From the NCBI GenBank assembly GCA_002421915.1, contig DISA01000079.1, positions 1-13,356 on the forward strand: DNA of 13,356 bases, read 5' to 3'. The position numbers were made by a program, and so were the translations under genes. This document shows, piece by piece, positions 6,521 to 13,356 of this stretch (positions within the stretch are counted from its first letter, which is position 1; the number at the start of each line of letters is the position of its first letter). A model generated the notes under the pieces. That model did no database searches. It had not been told where the DNA came from and was given only the letters and a program-made list of their open reading frames with translations. This stretch comes from Gallionellaceae bacterium UBA6222. GTDB taxonomy: Bacteria > Pseudomonadota > Gammaproteobacteria > Burkholderiales > Gallionellaceae.

Positions 6521-7309
6521 TTAATAAGGGCCGAGTTGCTGCATGATGCGCCCCACGGTTTCGAGCGCTTGCTGGAAGGCATGGCTCAACAGGGGGGCGA
6601 CGAAGGGTATGACCAGCGCCAGTGCGCCGAAGCCAACCGCCAGTGTGATCGGGAATCCGACCGCGAAGATGTTGAGCTGCGGGGCGCTGCGGGTAAGGAT
6701 GCCGAGTGCGAGATTGGTGGTGAGCAGGGCGGCGATCAGGGGAAGTGAAAGTTGCAGGGCAAAGGCGAACAGGCTTCCACCCCATTCCGCCACGGTGCGG
6801 AACGCACCTGCCGCGAGCGGGGCGCTGCTGATTGGAAACGACTGGAAACTGTCTGCCAGCGCTGCCAGCATGTACAGGTGCAAGTCCATCGCGACGAAAG
6901 ACAGCGCCACCAGGATGCCGAGGAATTGCGCAATGATCGGGGTGAAACCCGAGTTCTGCGGGTCGAAGAAGTTGGCGAAGCCCAGCCCCATCTGCATGCC
7001 GGCAATATCTCCCGCCATTTCGATCGCGGAGAAAATCAGGCGAATCGAAAACCCCATCATCAAACCGGCCACGATCTGTTGCATCAACATGAACAAACCT
7101 TGTGCCGAGGCGGGGTCGGGCAGGTTTTCGGTGGAGAGGGTCGGGGCGATGATGAGCGTCAGCATGAATGCCAGGCCGATCTTGATACGCGCCGGAACTT
7201 GCCGGTTGCCCAACAGCGGCGAACTCGCGATCAGCGCCAGGATGCGCGCCAGCGGGTAGATCAGCGTCGCCATCCAGGCAGTAAGTTGGGCGGAGGTAAA
7301 GCTGATCAT
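6521..7309 (-). CDS. fliR: Flagellar export gate protein FliR
   Basis: 262 residues, the usual FliR length. FliR assembles with FliP and FliQ into the export gate of the flagellar type III secretion system. Several hydrophobic helices are visible: near the N-terminus (LTAWMATLIYPLARILALIA), IKIGLAFMLTLIIAPTL, a mid-region QFLGILVALSFVAMDLHLYM, and a C-terminal LGILTRSAPQLNIFAVGFPI segment with the conserved pattern of FliR/SctT proteins. It is the last gene of the operon and starts 4 nt after the fliQ stop, so it is probably translationally coupled. It ends with a TAA facing the efflux genes. Confidence 0.95.
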   Translation of the reverse strand: MISFTSAQLTAWMATLIYPLARILALIASSPLLGNRQVPARIKIGLAFMLTLIIAPTLSTENLPDPASAQGLFMLMQQIVAGLMMGFSIRLIFSAIEMAGDIAGMQMGLGFANFFDPQNSGFTPIIAQFLGILVALSFVAMDLHLYMLAALADSFQSFPISSAPLAAGAFRTVAEWGGSLFAFALQLSLPLIAALLTTNLALGILTRSAPQLNIFAVGFPITLAVGFGALALVIPFVAPLLSHAFQQALETVGRIMQQLGPY

Positions 7310-7313
7310 GCGC

Positions 7314-7583
7314 TCATCCCGCGAGATAAGGGATGCTGCCGTACAAACGGGTCATGTAGTCGAGCAGAATGCCAATCATCCAGTGTCCGGCGAACAGCAA
7401 GGCAATGAAGATGCCGAACAGCTTGGGAATGAACGACAGGGTCATTTCATTGATCTGGGTGGCGGCCTGAAATACGCTGACCGCGAGGCCGATGATGAGT
7501 GCGGTCAGCAGCATCGGGGCGGCAACCAGCAGCGTCAATTCGACGGCTTGCTGGCCGATGGTCATTACGGTTTCCGGCGTCAT
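7314..7583 (-). CDS. fliQ: Flagellar export gate protein FliQ
   Basis: 89 residues, the typical size. There are two transmembrane helices (about 15-40 and 50-75) joined by a short loop with the family-typical AATQINEMTLSFIPK. The N-terminus MTPETVMTIGQQAVEL is characteristic. It forms part of the FliPQR gate through which rod, hook and filament proteins are exported. AAGGAAG lies a few nt before the ATG. It sits 9 nt after fliP and 4 nt before fliR. Confidence 0.95.
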   Translation of the reverse strand: MTPETVMTIGQQAVELTLLVAAPMLLTALIIGLAVSVFQAATQINEMTLSFIPKLFGIFIALLFAGHWMIGILLDYMTRLYGSIPYLAG

Positions 7584-7592
7584 ACCGCTTCC

Positions 7593-8339
7593 TTATGTAT
7601 AAAAACTTTGGACCAGGGAGCCGATCAGCAGATTCCAGCCGTCCGCCAGCACAAACAGCATGATCTTGAACGGCAGCGAGATGATGGCCGGAGACACCAT
7701 CATCATCCCCATCGACATCAGCACGCTGGCGACCACCATATCGATGATCAAAAAGGGGATGAAGATGACAAAGCCGATCTGGAATGCGGTCTTCAGTTCG
7801 CTGGTGACATAAGCGGGCACCAAAATATGCAGCGGCACATCTTCCGGACTTTGCAGCGCCTCGCTATTGGCAATGCGCACGAACAGTGCCAGATCGGGTT
7901 CCCGTGTCTGGCGCAGCATGAAGGTTTTTAGCGGCGCTATGCCTTTGTCATAAGCCTGCTGCAGCGAGATCTTGTTTTCGCTGTAGGGCAGGTAGGCATC
8001 GCTGTAGATTTTGTCGAACACCGGTGCCATCACGAAGAAGGTGAGGAACAGCGCCAGACCGATCAGTACCTGGTTGGGCGGGGAAGAGGGTGTGCCCAAG
8101 GCGGAGCGGAGCAGCGACAGCACGATGATGATGCGGGTGAAGCCGGTCATCATCAGCAGGATGGCAGGCAGGAATGTGAGCGATGAGATGAGGACCAGTG
8201 TTTGCAGACTCAGGGTGTAAGTCTGGCCACCGCCGGCTGCCGGTGTGCTGGTAAGCGCGAGCAGCCCGGTCTCGGCGGCATGTGCCGCCGGCATGAACAG
8301 GCAAAGCGTGCAAAGCAGAATGAAAAAACGGCTACGCAT
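7593..8339 (-). CDS. fliP: Flagellar export gate protein FliP
   Basis: 248 residues, the usual FliP length. An N-terminal cleavable signal (MRSRFFILLCTLCLFMPAA, cleavage near AHA-AE) is typical of FliP. The family signature region is present: FTRIIIVLSLLRSALGTPSS, then PNQVLIGLALFLTFFVMAPV, with a periplasmic segment, and C-terminal helices with PFLIIDMVVASVLMSMGMMM and PAIISLPFKIMLFVLADGW. FliP forms the pentameric core of the export gate with FliQ and FliR. The start overlaps the fliO stop by 8 nt. Confidence 0.97.
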   Translation of the reverse strand: MRSRFFILLCTLCLFMPAAHAAETGLLALTSTPAAGGGQTYTLSLQTLVLISSLTFLPAILLMMTGFTRIIIVLSLLRSALGTPSSPPNQVLIGLALFLTFFVMAPVFDKIYSDAYLPYSENKISLQQAYDKGIAPLKTFMLRQTREPDLALFVRIANSEALQSPEDVPLHILVPAYVTSELKTAFQIGFVIFIPFLIIDMVVASVLMSMGMMMVSPAIISLPFKIMLFVLADGWNLLIGSLVQSFYT

Positions 8340-8766
8340 TGCGCTTCTCTTTCATCTGCTGCAGAAAGCTGCGGAATGATTTTGCTTCGCCTGCGGGTGT
8401 GCTGTCGGCGGGAAGCGACCCCTTGGGCAGGGTGTGCAGTGTCCGCACCTGCCCCGGTGCAACGCCGACCACCAGCCAGGTATCGTTGACTTCAACCAGC
8501 ACGACACGTTCTCGCTGTCCAACGGCGACACCGCTGATGACTTTCAACAGGTTACTTTGGCCCTGTTGCGGAAGATTGATCCGCTTCAGCAGCCACGCCA
8601 CCACCAGTACGGCGGCCAGCACCAGCAACAAACTGACAATGACTTGCACCACGCTGCCGGAGGAGACCGGGGCGGGCGGCGGCACGTAGGGCGCGCGTGC
8701 GGCGTCCGCAGCGAAGGCGAGCGGGGAGGAAAGTAGCGCCGGGACTGAAGTGAGGCGTTTCAACAT
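8332..8766 (-). CDS. fliO: Flagellar biosynthesis protein FliO
   Basis: 144 residues from the ATG at 8766, chosen because GGAG lies 9 nt upstream and the protein then begins with a signal-like MLKRLTSVPALLSSPLAFAA. A longer in-frame ATG at 8868 would prepend 34 Arg-rich residues and has no suitable ribosome site. A single transmembrane helix (VVQVIVSLLLVLAAVLVVAW, roughly residues 40-60) is followed by a cytoplasmic domain with KVISGVAVGQRERVVLVEV and WLVVGVAPGQVRTLH, typical of FliO. FliO helps FliP assemble into the export gate. It overlaps fliP by 8 nt. Confidence 0.9.
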   Translation of the reverse strand: MLKRLTSVPALLSSPLAFAADAARAPYVPPPAPVSSGSVVQVIVSLLLVLAAVLVVAWLLKRINLPQQGQSNLLKVISGVAVGQRERVVLVEVNDTWLVVGVAPGQVRTLHTLPKGSLPADSTPAGEAKSFRSFLQQMKEKRNA

Positions 8767-8913
8767 TTCAAATGGCTCCAGATAATGATCGCGGAGAACG
8801 CGGCGGGCAAAGGCAGGGTCGGGCGCGAGACGGCGAAGGAACGGAGTTTGCCTGTTGTAGATGAGCATCCTGAACCGTTGGGCAACAACGCCATGTCGAG
8901 TGCGGCAGTTGTC
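8767..8913. other. 147-nt spacer between fliN and fliO
   Basis: This is the largest gap in the flagellar block. The in-frame upstream extension of fliO covers part of it but lacks a good start signal. No RNA gene, clear promoter or terminator was recognised. Confidence 0.5.
8776..8779 (-). promoter_or_regulatory. Ribosome binding site deciding the fliO start
   Basis: GGAG on the minus strand lies 9 nt before the ATG at 8766 and supports the shorter FliO over the 8868 start. Confidence 0.55.
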
Positions 8914-9318
8914 CTATTTGTTGATGCGGCGCAGGCGTTCCGAGGGGGTAATGATGTCGGTCAGGCGGATACCCAGCTTGTCGTTCACCACCACCACTTC
9001 ACCCTGCGCGATGAGGAAACCGTTGATCAGGACATCCAGCGGCTCGCCCGCCATTCCGGCCAGCTCGACCACTGAACCCTGTGCCAGTTGCAACAGGTTC
9101 TTGATCGGCATCTTGGTTCGTCCCAGCTCCACGGTGAGTTGCACCGGGATGTCGAGGATCATGTCAAGGTCGTTGTGCGCAGTTGCGCCGCTGTCCCCGG
9201 CGAATTGTTCGAACACATGGGGTTGTACCGGTGTTGCATCGGCGCCCGATTGTTCGGCCATCGCCGCACCCCAGTCATCGGCGCTGATTGCTTCCTGTTC
9301 GGTGATTTGTTCAGCCAT
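8914..9318 (-). CDS. fliN: Flagellar motor switch protein FliN
   Basis: 134 residues from the ATG at 9318, preceded by GGAGGA at short spacing. Upstream in-frame ATGs at 9330, 9342 and 9369 lie inside fliM and are less likely. The N-terminal half is acidic and variable. The C-terminal SpoA domain (about residues 55-130) carries family-typical ILDIPVQLTVELGRTKM, LLQLAQGSVVELA, GEPLDVLINGFLIAQGEVVV and KLGIRLTDIITPSERL. FliN forms the lower C-ring with FliM and docks FliH-bound export substrates. It overlaps the fliM end by 8 nt. Confidence 0.96.
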   Translation of the reverse strand: MAEQITEQEAISADDWGAAMAEQSGADATPVQPHVFEQFAGDSGATAHNDLDMILDIPVQLTVELGRTKMPIKNLLQLAQGSVVELAGMAGEPLDVLINGFLIAQGEVVVVNDKLGIRLTDIITPSERLRRINK

Positions 9319-10309
9319 TTCTTCCTCCATTGAGAGATTCATCCGCCCCGGGGGACAGCATTTTTTCAACCTTTAGCGCGTAGTGCGTGTTGGATACACC
9401 GTATTTGCATTCCATCACCGGCACGTTATCGACCATCACACTGACGTTCTCCGGCACGTCGAGCGGAATGACTTCGTCGACCCTCATGCGCAGCACGTGA
9501 TCCACGGTCGTTGTCGCATGGCCAAGCACGGCGGTGAGCTCGATCTCCGCCGACTGGATCTGCTTGGATAGCATGTGCAACCAGCGCTTGTCGGCGATGA
9601 CATGGTCGCCCTGCATCGTGCTGTAGAGCAATTCGCGCAGCGGTTCGAGCATCGCGTAGGGCATGCAGATATGGATGGAGCCCCCGACACCGGTGAATTC
9701 GACTTCGAAGGTGGTGACCACCACCACTTCGTTCGGCGTGGCGATGTTGGCGAATTGCGGGTTGACCTCCGAGCGCTGGAATTCGAACTCCAGCTTTTGC
9801 ACGGCTTCCCAGGATTTTGTGTAGGTCTCGAATACCACCTCCAGCATCTTCTGGATGATGCGGTGCTCTGTCTGGGTGAATTCGCGCCCTTCTACCCGCG
9901 TGTGGAAACGCCCGTCGCCGCCGAACAGGCTGTCCACCACCATGAACACCAGGTTGGGATCAAAGATGAAAAGCGCGTTGCCGCGCAGGGGTTTGACCTG
10001 CACCAGATTGATGTTGGCGGGAACCGGCAGGTTGCGGATGAATTCGGAGAACTTCATCACCTTCACCGGCCCGACCGACACCTCCGAGCTGCGGTGGATG
10101 AAATTGTAGAGCGCGATGCGGAACAGGCGGGCGAAGCGCTCGTTGATGATTTCCATGGTGGGCATGCGCCCGCGCACGATGCGCTCCTGCGTCGCCATGT
10201 TGTAGGGGCGCACGCCGCCATTGGCGTTCGCGTCCTTGACTTCCTCCGCCTCGCCGGTGACGCCCCGCAACAGCGAGTCAACTTCATCTTGAGACAGGAA
10301 TTCGCTCAT
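9311..10309 (-). CDS. fliM: Flagellar motor switch protein FliM
   Basis: 332 residues, matching the family. The start at 10309 gives MSEFLSQDEVDSLLRGV, the CheY-P-binding N-terminal peptide of FliM; longer in-frame extensions run into fliL and are rejected. The middle domain shows VKVMKFSEFIRNLPVPANIN, KPLRGNALFIFDPNLVF and the GGDG loop near residues 140-150. The C-terminal SpoA domain contains IQSAEIELTAVLGHATTTV and VIPLDVPENVSVMVD. FliM is the C-ring subunit that receives the chemotaxis signal and switches rotation direction. It begins 16 nt after the fliL stop, and its ribosome site is weak. Confidence 0.97.
   Translation of the reverse strand: MSEFLSQDEVDSLLRGVTGEAEEVKDANANGGVRPYNMATQERIVRGRMPTMEIINERFARLFRIALYNFIHRSSEVSVGPVKVMKFSEFIRNLPVPANINLVQVKPLRGNALFIFDPNLVFMVVDSLFGGDGRFHTRVEGREFTQTEHRIIQKMLEVVFETYTKSWEAVQKLEFEFQRSEVNPQFANIATPNEVVVVTTFEVEFTGVGGSIHICMPYAMLEPLRELLYSTMQGDHVIADKRWLHMLSKQIQSAEIELTAVLGHATTTVDHVLRMRVDEVIPLDVPENVSVMVDNVPVMECKYGVSNTHYALKVEKMLSPGADESLNGGRNG
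9323..9328 (-). promoter_or_regulatory. Ribosome binding site deciding the fliN start
   Basis: GGAGGA on the minus strand lies directly before the ATG at 9318, within the end of fliM. It makes 9318 the preferred start over the upstream in-frame ATGs. Confidence 0.6.
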
Positions 10310-10325
10310 GGCATCAACTTGATCT

Positions 10326-10919
10326 CTACTGGATGATGAAGTCGCTGAACAGGATATCCGCAACACCGGTCGTCTTGGGCTGGGCGGGTGTTGCGGCATG
10401 TTCTGCAGAGTGTGACCCGACAGCGGAGGCGGCAACCGGTGACGGTATGGCGGGCACACCCAGGATCCTGTCGATTTCGGCAATCATCTGCTGCACCAGG
10501 ATCTGTTTGCCCGTTACGCTGACCAGCTCGGAAGGCATTTTGCTTGAGAGCAGCAACAACAGTTTGCTGCGGATCTCCGGCATGGCGGTCTTGATTGCTT
10601 CTTCCATTTTGGTATCGAAAATCTTCAGCGTGATGCCCACTTGCAAGTAACGGTCGCCTTCTTCCTGTTGCAGGTTGACCGTGAACTTTTCATCGAGCGG
10701 AATGTATTTGGGCTGCAATACCGGCGCAGCCTTTGCTTTATTTTTGGCATCTTTAGATACTTCTTCCGGGGCGTGGCCTTGGGTGAAATACCAGCCTGCC
10801 CCGCCCCCGGCGATCAACAGCAGCAAGACGATAATGATGATCAATCGCTTTTTGCTTTTTACCGGCGCGGCGGGTGCGTCTTCTGCAGGGGCGGCTTGGA
10901 CGGGAGAGGGTTTTGCCAT
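10326..10919 (-). CDS. fliL: Flagellar basal body-associated protein FliL
   Basis: 197 residues, slightly long for FliL because of a Pro/Ala-rich cytoplasmic N-terminus and an Ala/Pro-rich insert near the C-terminus (about residues 155-180). A single transmembrane helix (RLIIIIVLLLLIAGGGAGWY, about residues 25-44) precedes the periplasmic domain. That domain has YIPLDEKFTVNLQQEEGDRY, LQVGITLKIF, a helix with IRSKLLLLLSSK, and the C-terminal VADILFSDFIIQ typical of the family. FliL rings surround stators and affect torque and stator stability. AAGGAAAG lies about 6 nt before the start. Confidence 0.93.
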   Translation of the reverse strand: MAKPSPVQAAPAEDAPAAPVKSKKRLIIIIVLLLLIAGGGAGWYFTQGHAPEEVSKDAKNKAKAAPVLQPKYIPLDEKFTVNLQQEEGDRYLQVGITLKIFDTKMEEAIKTAMPEIRSKLLLLLSSKMPSELVSVTGKQILVQQMIAEIDRILGVPAIPSPVAASAVGSHSAEHAATPAQPKTTGVADILFSDFIIQ

Positions 10920-10985
10920 GGTTCTTTCCTTTTCTGATGGTTTAAGTATGGTGCGAGACCAACATTGGCTATCAGCGGAAAAGGC

Positions 10986-11000
10986 GGGGAATCCTGCCCC
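10986..11000 (-). terminator. Weak hairpin between fliK and fliL
   Basis: On the minus strand GGGG and CCCC pair around a 7-nt loop and are followed by gccttttcc. The stem is only 4 bp, so this is at best a partial attenuator or an mRNA processing site in the 91-nt gap. No convincing promoter was seen downstream of it. Confidence 0.2.
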
Positions 11001-11010
11001 AATTCAAGAG

Positions 11011-12093
11011 TCAGGCGAAGGTGTCCACCATGCCGTCATGCTGCGCGATGCGGGGGGAATGCAGGCTGCCCGCAGTGCCGACGGTTTCCGCGTGCCGGAT
11101 GTCAGGACCCGCCGTGGACGGTCTGCCGGACTCGCTGTATTGCTCACGTTGGGACTGGTCACTGACCGTGGCACCGCCCAACATGATCCCGTTATCGGCA
11201 AACATTTCGCGAAGTTTAGGAAAAGATTGCTCGATCGCCTCGCGCACCGCGGCATGCGGCGAGGAAAACTGCACCGTGGCCTGATCGCCGTTGAGTTTAA
11301 GCGTGACATCAAGCGGTCCAAGATGTGCCGGATTCAGATGCAACTCGGCACGTTGCTGATTTTGTGTGGCCAGCCATGTGACCTTCTGGCCGAAGTCATC
11401 CGCCCACTGCCTATGGGTGATGGGCGTGGGGATTGATGTTTGCAGCGGCGGGTTGACAGGATGATTGCCGGACAATGGCAGCGCTGTGGCCGCGGCAAGC
11501 TGCGGTGATACAGTTGCGGTTGCCACGGGCGAATTCTCTGTCATCTGCGCTGTAGCGACACGGCTACTGTCAGCCGATATGGCGGCGGCTGGTGCGGTCG
11601 CCGTACTGGGGAGTGCGTGGTCAGCCCGTTCCTTGCGTACCGATTTTTGGCTATCGTTTTTTCCGGACAGGTTTGTTTTTTCATCCTCCGTCTGTACGTG
11701 TGGATGATCGGTCCGTGACAGTTGCGCGTCCGTTTCGGTGCCGGAAGCAGGTTGTATCGGCCAATTATTAAGTACCAGCGGCAGTGACAATGATGCCAGC
11801 AGGCCGGGGTCGGTTGGCGGCGCCTCCGCATCGTTGGCTGCGAGTCCCGTATCGCCACCACTGTCCAATATTTCTTTCAGGCTTGATTTCAAACCGGCCA
11901 TGGCGGTGATGGCATTATTTTTCAAGGAATCCTGTTTGTCGGTTGCCGCGCTTTTTCCGCCCAATTGCCTGGCCAGCATCTCACCGAAAGGCTGGTTGTC
12001 TGCTGCGGCATTGCCTTTTTCGTTTGCGGCGGCAGAATTGCCGATGGCGGGTTTGCTATCCGCGCTGCCTGAAAGAGTGGGTAGTTGATTCAT
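11011..12093 (-). CDS. fliK: Flagellar hook-length control protein FliK
   Basis: 360 residues. The N-terminal two thirds are Ala/Ser/Thr/Asn-rich, low in hydrophobics and probably disordered, as expected of the secreted molecular ruler. The C-terminal Flg_hook domain (about residues 225-320) has WADDFGQKVTWLATQNQQRA, the hallmark ELHLNPAHLGPLDVTLKLNG near 248-267, and VQFSSPHAAVREAIEQSFPK. This domain switches the export apparatus from hook to filament substrates by contacting FlhB. AAAGGAG overlaps the fliJ stop and precedes the ATG at good spacing. The gap to fliJ is 11 nt. Confidence 0.92.
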   Translation of the reverse strand: MNQLPTLSGSADSKPAIGNSAAANEKGNAAADNQPFGEMLARQLGGKSAATDKQDSLKNNAITAMAGLKSSLKEILDSGGDTGLAANDAEAPPTDPGLLASLSLPLVLNNWPIQPASGTETDAQLSRTDHPHVQTEDEKTNLSGKNDSQKSVRKERADHALPSTATAPAAAISADSSRVATAQMTENSPVATATVSPQLAAATALPLSGNHPVNPPLQTSIPTPITHRQWADDFGQKVTWLATQNQQRAELHLNPAHLGPLDVTLKLNGDQATVQFSSPHAAVREAIEQSFPKLREMFADNGIMLGGATVSDQSQREQYSESGRPSTAGPDIRHAETVGTAGSLHSPRIAQHDGMVDTFA

Positions 12094-12104
12094 GCTGTGC
12101 TCCT

Positions 12105-12566
12105 TTATTTTTCGCTGTTTCTGTCGGTGGCATGCAGTGCGGCATAACGGCCGCTTTGTTCATCCTGCAGGCGTTGTTCAGATTTGGCTTCAAGTTTTCG
12201 CTCGGATTCGACATGGCGTTGTGCCAGTGTGTCGAACGATTTCATCTTGCGTGTGGTGTCCATTAACTCGTGCCGGCCCTTTTGCACCGAACTGTGCGCC
12301 TTGTCTGTTTCCTGGTGCTGCCGGCGGATCGCCTGATCGAGGCGGTCGATGAAACTCTGGAAATTGCGCATATCGGCAGGCGACATACCGTTTTTTGCAG
12401 CCTCCTCGAACTGCATTTGATAGTCACGCCGGTATTGCTGCAAGGCGGCCAGTCTTGATTGCGCGGTCTGTTCCTGATGATTCAGTGTGCCGAGCTTGCG
12501 CGTGGCCGTATCGTTTTTCTGATGTGCCAGATTGAGCAAAGTGTCGAGCGGGAAGGGCCTGGTCAC
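12105..12566 (-). CDS. fliJ: Flagellar export protein FliJ
   Basis: 153 residues starting with GTG, whose last two bases form part of the fliI TGA stop (GTGA overlap), so translation is likely coupled. The N-terminus MTRPFPLDTLLNLAHQKND is characteristic. The whole chain is charged and heptad-like (long stretches rich in Gln, Arg, Glu and Lys), as expected of the antiparallel coiled coil that inserts into the FliI hexamer and links it to FlhA. No membrane segment is present. Confidence 0.9.
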   Translation of the reverse strand: MTRPFPLDTLLNLAHQKNDTATRKLGTLNHQEQTAQSRLAALQQYRRDYQMQFEEAAKNGMSPADMRNFQSFIDRLDQAIRRQHQETDKAHSSVQKGRHELMDTTRKMKSFDTLAQRHVESERKLEAKSEQRLQDEQSGRYAALHATDRNSEK

Positions 12567-13356
12567 GTTCTGCTTTCAGTGTTGGTTTTAAACATGGCGG
12601 AGAATTTGCTCTGCCCCACGCTGAAGGATTCGGTTTCGTACATACCCTGGCGCAAAAATTTTTCCAGTGCAGGATAGCGCGCAATTGCCTCATCAAGCAA
12701 CGGGTCGCTACCCGGGACATAAGCGCCAACGCTGACCAGGTCGTGATTGCGCTGGTAGTGCGCGTACAACTGTTTGAAATGCTGCACCTCGGCAAAATGT
12801 GCTTCACTGACCAGATGGTTCATGGCGCGGCTGATCGAGGCTTCGATATCAATGGCGGGATAATGCCCGGCTTCAGCCAGCCGGCGCGACAGCACGATGT
12901 GGCCGTCGAGGATGGCGCGCGCGCTGTCGGCGATCGGGTCCTGCTGATCGTCGCCTTCGGTCAATACGGTGTAAAACGCAGTGATCGAACCGCCGCCTTC
13001 GGCACCGTTGCCCGCGCGCTCCACCAGTTGCGGCAGCTTGGCAAAGACGGAAGGCGGATAACCTTTGGTGGCGGGCGGCTCGCCGATGGCAAGCGCGATC
13101 TCGCGTTGTGCCATGGCGTAGCGGGTGAGCGAATCCATGATGAGCAAAACATTTTTGCCCTGGTCGCGGAAATATTCGGCGATGGTGGTGGCATAGGCCG
13201 CGCCCTGCGTGCGCATCAGCGGGCTGGTGTCGGCGGGAGCAGCAACCACGACCGAGCGCGCCAGACCTTCCTTACCCAGAATGTCAGTGATGAATTCTTT
13301 TACTTCGCGGCCGCGTTCGCCGATCAGGCCGACCACGATCACGTCGGCGCCGGTGT
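12563..13356 (-). CDS. fliI: Flagellar export ATPase FliI, C-terminal part
   Basis: The gene enters from the right edge, so only about 263 of some 450-480 residues are visible and the start is outside. The reading frame stays open to the window end (preceding residues TGADVIVV). The first visible conserved block GLIGERGREVKEF is typical of FliI and related ATPases. Next come the Walker B region (NVLLIMDSLTRYAMAQREIA) and GEPPATKGYPPSVFAKLPQL, then GGSITAFYTVLTEGDDQQDP and DGHIVLSRRLAEAGHYPAID. The Walker A loop lies outside. FliI is the hexameric ATPase that energises substrate loading in flagellar export with FliH and FliJ. YPPSVFAKLP and context separate it from F1 beta subunits. Confidence 0.96.
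   Translation of the reverse strand, partial: TGADVIVVGLIGERGREVKEFITDILGKEGLARSVVVAAPADTSPLMRTQGAAYATTIAEYFRDQGKNVLLIMDSLTRYAMAQREIALAIGEPPATKGYPPSVFAKLPQLVERAGNGAEGGGSITAFYTVLTEGDDQQDPIADSARAILDGHIVLSRRLAEAGHYPAIDIEASISRAMNHLVSEAHFAEVQHFKQLYAHYQRNHDLVSVGAYVPGSDPLLDEAIARYPALEKFLRQGMYETESFSVGQSKFSAMFKTNTESRT

Noticed and set aside
6518..6530. CCCTT-N3-AAGGG at the convergent fliR / DUF3240 junction as a bidirectional terminator
   Set aside because: Only a 5-bp stem, partly inside fliR, and no adjacent T-run in either direction.
6752..7931. Plus-strand open frames opposite fliR, fliQ and fliP
   Set aside because: Their translations are charged, Gln/His/Arg-rich and unstructured, as expected for the complement of membrane protein genes.
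9575..10336. Plus-strand open frame of 253 codons opposite fliM
   Set aside because: Composition is that of an antisense shadow; FliM on the minus strand is unambiguous.
10310..10483. N-terminal extension of FliM
   Set aside because: It overlaps the fliL end and lacks FliM character. The conserved MSEFLSQDEVD peptide sets the start at 10309.
1..13356. CRISPR arrays, tRNA or rRNA genes, transposases or integrases
   Set aside because: No regularly spaced repeats, cloverleaf-like sequence, ribosomal RNA signature or transposase-like product was seen on either strand.

Overview
The window looks like chromosomal DNA of a Gram-negative, motile betaproteobacterium. The flagellar gene order fliI-J-K-L-M-N-O-P-Q-R, an OmpW-type porin and a CzcCA-type metal pump all fit Betaproteobacteria. 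An environmental lineage of the Nitrosomonadales (Gallionellaceae-like) is a guess from general sequence character, not something the window proves.

Left part (1-1276): a 422-nt AT-rich leader carries several small palindromes and a duplicated motif. It precedes an ompW-family outer membrane protein gene on the plus strand. A 68-nt GC-rich inverted repeat, probably a dispersed palindromic element, lies just after ompW. A short upstream region with two inverted repeats leads into the next gene set.

Middle part (1277-6483, plus strand): a heavy-metal efflux set. It starts with a small secreted His/Asp-rich protein resembling CzcI. A CzcC/TolC-family outer membrane factor, a CzcA/CusA-family RND pump and a DUF3240-type small protein follow. 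The last three are joined by 4-nt ATGA overlaps. The periplasmic adaptor (CzcB/CusB) normally found between the channel and the pump is absent. The pump's TM4 motif lacks the first Asp of the classical CzcA signature, while its TM10-11 region looks CzcA-like. The metal is not determinable; a divalent cation such as Zn, Cd, Co or Ni is more likely than Cu(I).

Right part (6521-13356, minus strand): a compact flagellar operon read from the right edge leftward. It runs fliI (only the C-terminal part is in the window), fliJ, fliK, fliL, fliM, fliN, fliO, fliP, fliQ, fliR. It encodes the export ATPase and its stalk partner, the hook-length ruler, a stator-associated protein, the C-ring switch proteins and the membrane export gate. 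Many junctions overlap or nearly touch. The larger gaps are fliK-fliL (91 nt) and fliN-fliO (147 nt). The efflux and flagellar blocks converge with only 37 nt between them.

The most unusual content is the adaptor-less, DUF3240-capped RND efflux operon and the palindrome-rich ompW leader. The flagellar block is ordinary.
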